Shown here: positions 5,441 through 6,797 of the stretch, in pieces | How the letters are laid out: the number at the start of each line of letters is the position of its first letter | Numbering within the stretch: the first letter of the stretch is position 1 | From: an uncultured Calothrix sp. | GTDB lineage: Bacteria; Cyanobacteriota; Cyanobacteriia; Cyanobacteriales; Nostocaceae | NCBI GenBank assembly: GCA_937884685.1 | Contig: CAKZYM010000308.1 | Span: 1 to 6,797, forward strand | Reading direction: 5' to 3' | Length of the DNA: 6,797 nucleotides | Notes under the pieces: model-generated | What the model was told of the DNA's origin: nothing | Database searches by the model: none | Seen by the model: only the letters and a program-made list of their open reading frames with translations | Made by a program: the position numbers and the translations under genes

Positions 5441-5614
5441 AGTAGGTTGGGTTAGGCGCATTTGTAATAATTATTCTCTATACCGGAATTCATATAGCGC
5501 CGTAACCCAACATTATCACTTCATGGACAAGTGAATAAGATATTGGGTTTTGACACCATTAAAAACATTGTTATTAAAAAGTCAAATTTCTTGTCGTGTC
5601 TAACCCAACCTACT
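5441..5614. repeat. 174-bp palindromic repeat element (AGGTTGGGTTA / TAACCCAACCT)
   Basis: A 15-bp exact outer inverted repeat (5441-5455 and 5600-5614, AGTAGGTTGGGTTAG and complement) encloses a second dyad: AACCCAA (5504-5510) with TTGGGTT (5543-5549), and inside it CACTT (5517-5521) with AAGTG (5529-5533). The whole can fold into a long stem. Sequences with this GTAGGTTGGGTT...AACCCAACCTAC pattern are common dispersed repeats in filamentous cyanobacteria and behave like MITEs. No clear target duplication flanks it. It is the main content of the gene-free stretch 5304-5666; outside it I see only the TTATCAA array, a small dyad at 5407-5422 and AT-rich DNA that may hold the hydrolase promoter. 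Confidence 0.7.
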
Positions 5615-5666
5615 AGCTGACCTTTCTACCTAACTGTTATCTTGCCGTAAGTGTGGTGTGTCAATC

Positions 5667-6377
5667 TTAATTTAGCATCCGATCTGCTTTTGTATTTGAA
5701 ACACGCCCTAAGTATGATTTTGCTAAATTAGCCTTACCTTTCACGATTCTCAGTGTTGCATTTTCACGATGCCAACCGCGAAACTTTTCAGCTATTTCAT
5801 GATTTTTAAATTCATTACCATATTTATACTCTGTAACGTACTCAACACTATTTAAATCAATGCCATTTGCTTTAATGAAGAAGTGGACAATCGCTGAGAA
5901 TGTGAATGGCTCTCGGTGATCAATATGAGACTCCTCAAACGTAATCTTCTCTTTAGTAATAGGACACACTACCTTACTCTCTTTGTCCCCTTCCTCTTCA
6001 AAGTACTTTAATTTTTTTGCTCTTAACTCTGTTTCTACTGACTTTCGGCAAGCAATACAAAATTTGTAAAATGGAGAATGATCGCCATCTATGCACTTGC
6101 CAATACTAAAATCTTCTGTAGAATCATTTACTCGCACTACATGAAAGCATCTATTTGAAGAATTGAAGCCTTGGTCAACTTTTATAAATTTGACTCCCGA
6201 ACCTATTTTTTCATTAGCTCGCGGATGACATAAAAGAAGTGCCATTACGTCATCAAACTCTTTTCCATGTATGGCAGTAGCCAAAGGATATTTGTTCAAA
6301 ATTTCGGTGAAATATGATTTTGCTTCCTTTTTTGTGCTAAAAAATAATTCACCAATAACAACAGACTTCTTAGGCAT
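5667..6377 (-). CDS. DUF3223 protein with C-terminal HNH-nuclease-like region
   Basis: This is a 236-residue soluble protein starting at ATG. Residues about 8-96 match the DUF3223 pattern, the domain also seen in plant DCL chloroplast proteins: a FFSTKKEAKSYFTEILNKYP helix, then KIGSGVKFIKV, CFHVVR, and DFSIGKCI near 90-96. FYKFCIACR (103-111) leads into a second region with C138-P-I, HIDHREP (151-157) and, near the C-terminus, HRENATLRIV followed by ANLAKS with N217 and K220. HxDH...N..K is the core of HNH (beta-beta-alpha metal) endonucleases, so D153, H154 and N217 are the candidate active-site residues. The paired zinc cysteines of many HNH proteins are missing or rearranged. A DNA- or RNA-cleaving role, perhaps in defence, is inference. 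No good ribosome site is seen. The stop of a broken RGS-like frame lies 28 bases upstream on the same strand, so the two may once have been cotranscribed. Confidence 0.82.
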   Translation of the reverse strand: MPKKSVVIGELFFSTKKEAKSYFTEILNKYPLATAIHGKEFDDVMALLLCHPRANEKIGSGVKFIKVDQGFNSSNRCFHVVRVNDSTEDFSIGKCIDGDHSPFYKFCIACRKSVETELRAKKLKYFEEEGDKESKVVCPITKEKITFEESHIDHREPFTFSAIVHFFIKANGIDLNSVEYVTEYKYGNEFKNHEIAEKFRGWHRENATLRIVKGKANLAKSYLGRVSNTKADRMLN

Positions 6378-6405
6378 AAGTGATAGTACTGCAATTAACT
6401 AGTAA

Positions 6406-6603
6406 CTAAATAGACTGATAATGATTGTGTGCCATAAGTTCCTTAGACTTTTTATAAAAGTTATAACTACTTATTTCAAGTATCAGAAAATTTTTATATA
6501 TGTCTACTTGATTGAGCAAATATACTGAGTTTTTGCCAACATTATCCTTTATAAATTCGGCAAAAGAATCTTTGAAATCCGAGTTTTTCTGTAGATTAGA
6601 TAC
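6406..6603 (-). pseudogene. Truncated open frame resembling an RGS domain (gene remnant)
   Basis: The minus strand is open for 65 codons between TAA (6604-6606) and TAG (6406-6408). There is no ATG until residue 57, and only a TTG at residue 29, so no complete gene can be drawn. The peptide is well ordered for protein: DFKDSFAEFIKDNVGKN (9-25), then LLNQVDIYKNFLILE (29-43) and a lysine-rich end. The spacing of FxxFxK (F14, F17, K19) to YK (Y36, K37) matches the first helices of RGS domains such as that of RGS4, as recalled from memory. RGS domains accelerate GTP hydrolysis by eukaryotic G-alpha proteins and are rare in bacteria, so the match is tentative. Its position just upstream of the DUF3223 gene suggests an eroded former operon partner. 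Alternatives are an unrelated helical protein, a frameshifted gene or a chance frame. Confidence 0.4.
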
Positions 6604-6733
6604 TTATCTGTTGGTAACTGAACAAAACCCTTTTAACTTTACAACCTCACAACAGTAATCAAACGTTGATTTTCTGTAGTCACAACTTCCACTGATAAAC
6701 ACAAATTAAGTACGTAAAACCTTAATATCTACA
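6604..6733. other. Gene-free or decayed stretch
   Basis: No complete gene is visible in 6378-6797. On the minus strand 6639-6728 is open for 29 codons ending in TAA, and its peptide ends in VEVVTTENQRLITVVRL, which is coding-like but has no start. An imperfect dyad with AATCAA (6657-6662) and TTGATT (6666-6671) around ACG extends to CAG/CTG further out. It lacks a T-tract and so is not called a terminator. Confidence 0.25.
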
Positions 6734-6796
6734 CTACACTTTTGGCTGTTGAAATGCATAAATTTCGCTAATTATCTGTACCCAACCATCGGATAC
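6734..6796 (-). CDS. Possible 3' end of a minus-strand gene cut by the window edge
   Basis: Twenty codons are open from the window edge to TAG at 6734-6736, giving a peptide that includes SDGWVQIISEIYAFQQPKV. The composition is protein-like, but the stretch is too short to identify a family, and other frames here are open too. The downstream coding-like frame at 6639-6728 is in a different phase, so this could also be a frameshifted remnant. Confidence 0.28.
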   Translation of the reverse strand, partial: VSDGWVQIISEIYAFQQPKV

Positions 6797-6797
6797 T

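Noticed and set aside
6476..6511. TCAAGTA...TACTTGA inverted repeat
   Set aside because: The arms are seven bases with a 22-base gap and lie within the coding-like minus-strand frame. This is weak and consistent with chance.
6421..6528. 35-codon plus-strand frame with ATG at 6421
   Set aside because: It is short and dominated by I/F/Y/K from AT-rich DNA. The opposite strand at the same place has the more protein-like RGS-like frame.

Overview
The window looks like chromosomal DNA from a filamentous, heterocyst-forming cyanobacterium (Nostocales, Rivularia/Calothrix-like). The evidence is its AT-rich composition, arrays of 7-bp tandem repeats between genes (the 'STRR' class described from heterocystous cyanobacteria), a HIP1 octamer GCGATCGC at 2631-2638, G/C-tract hairpin repeats, and protein types common in that group. 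No rRNA, tRNA, CRISPR array or complete insertion sequence is visible.

Layout. A methyltransferase with an export signal (5-760, +) converges on a 91-residue unknown protein (885-1160, -), which is followed on the same strand by a VOC/glyoxalase-fold protein (1330-1791, -). A 400-base gene-free stretch holds a small nested mobile element: a 145-bp MITE-like unit (1886-2030) with terminal inverted repeats and an exact 10-bp target duplication, inserted into an older hairpin repeat. Next comes a histidine-kinase-like protein (2236-3621, +) whose ATPase domain has lost key nucleotide-binding residues. It converges on a GH57-type glycoside hydrolase (3840-5303, -). A second gene-free stretch carries a 174-bp palindromic repeat (5441-5614). 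It is followed by a DUF3223 protein with a C-terminal HNH-like region (5667-6377, -). Directly upstream of that gene, on the same strand, is a 65-codon open frame without a usable start (6406-6603) whose peptide resembles the start of an RGS domain. The last 200 bases hold short coding-like frames, possibly the end of another minus-strand gene.

The genes do not form one obvious pathway. The left 5.3 kb reads as independent core or accessory genes separated by heptamer arrays, which abut or overlap the 3' ends of all five genes there. The right 1.2 kb has almost no heptamers, a putative HNH nuclease and decaying coding fragments, and so looks more like an acquired or eroding segment. The most interesting observations are the nested MITE, the degenerate kinase, the RGS-like remnant beside the DUF3223-HNH gene, and heptamer repeats that supply codons and stop codons.
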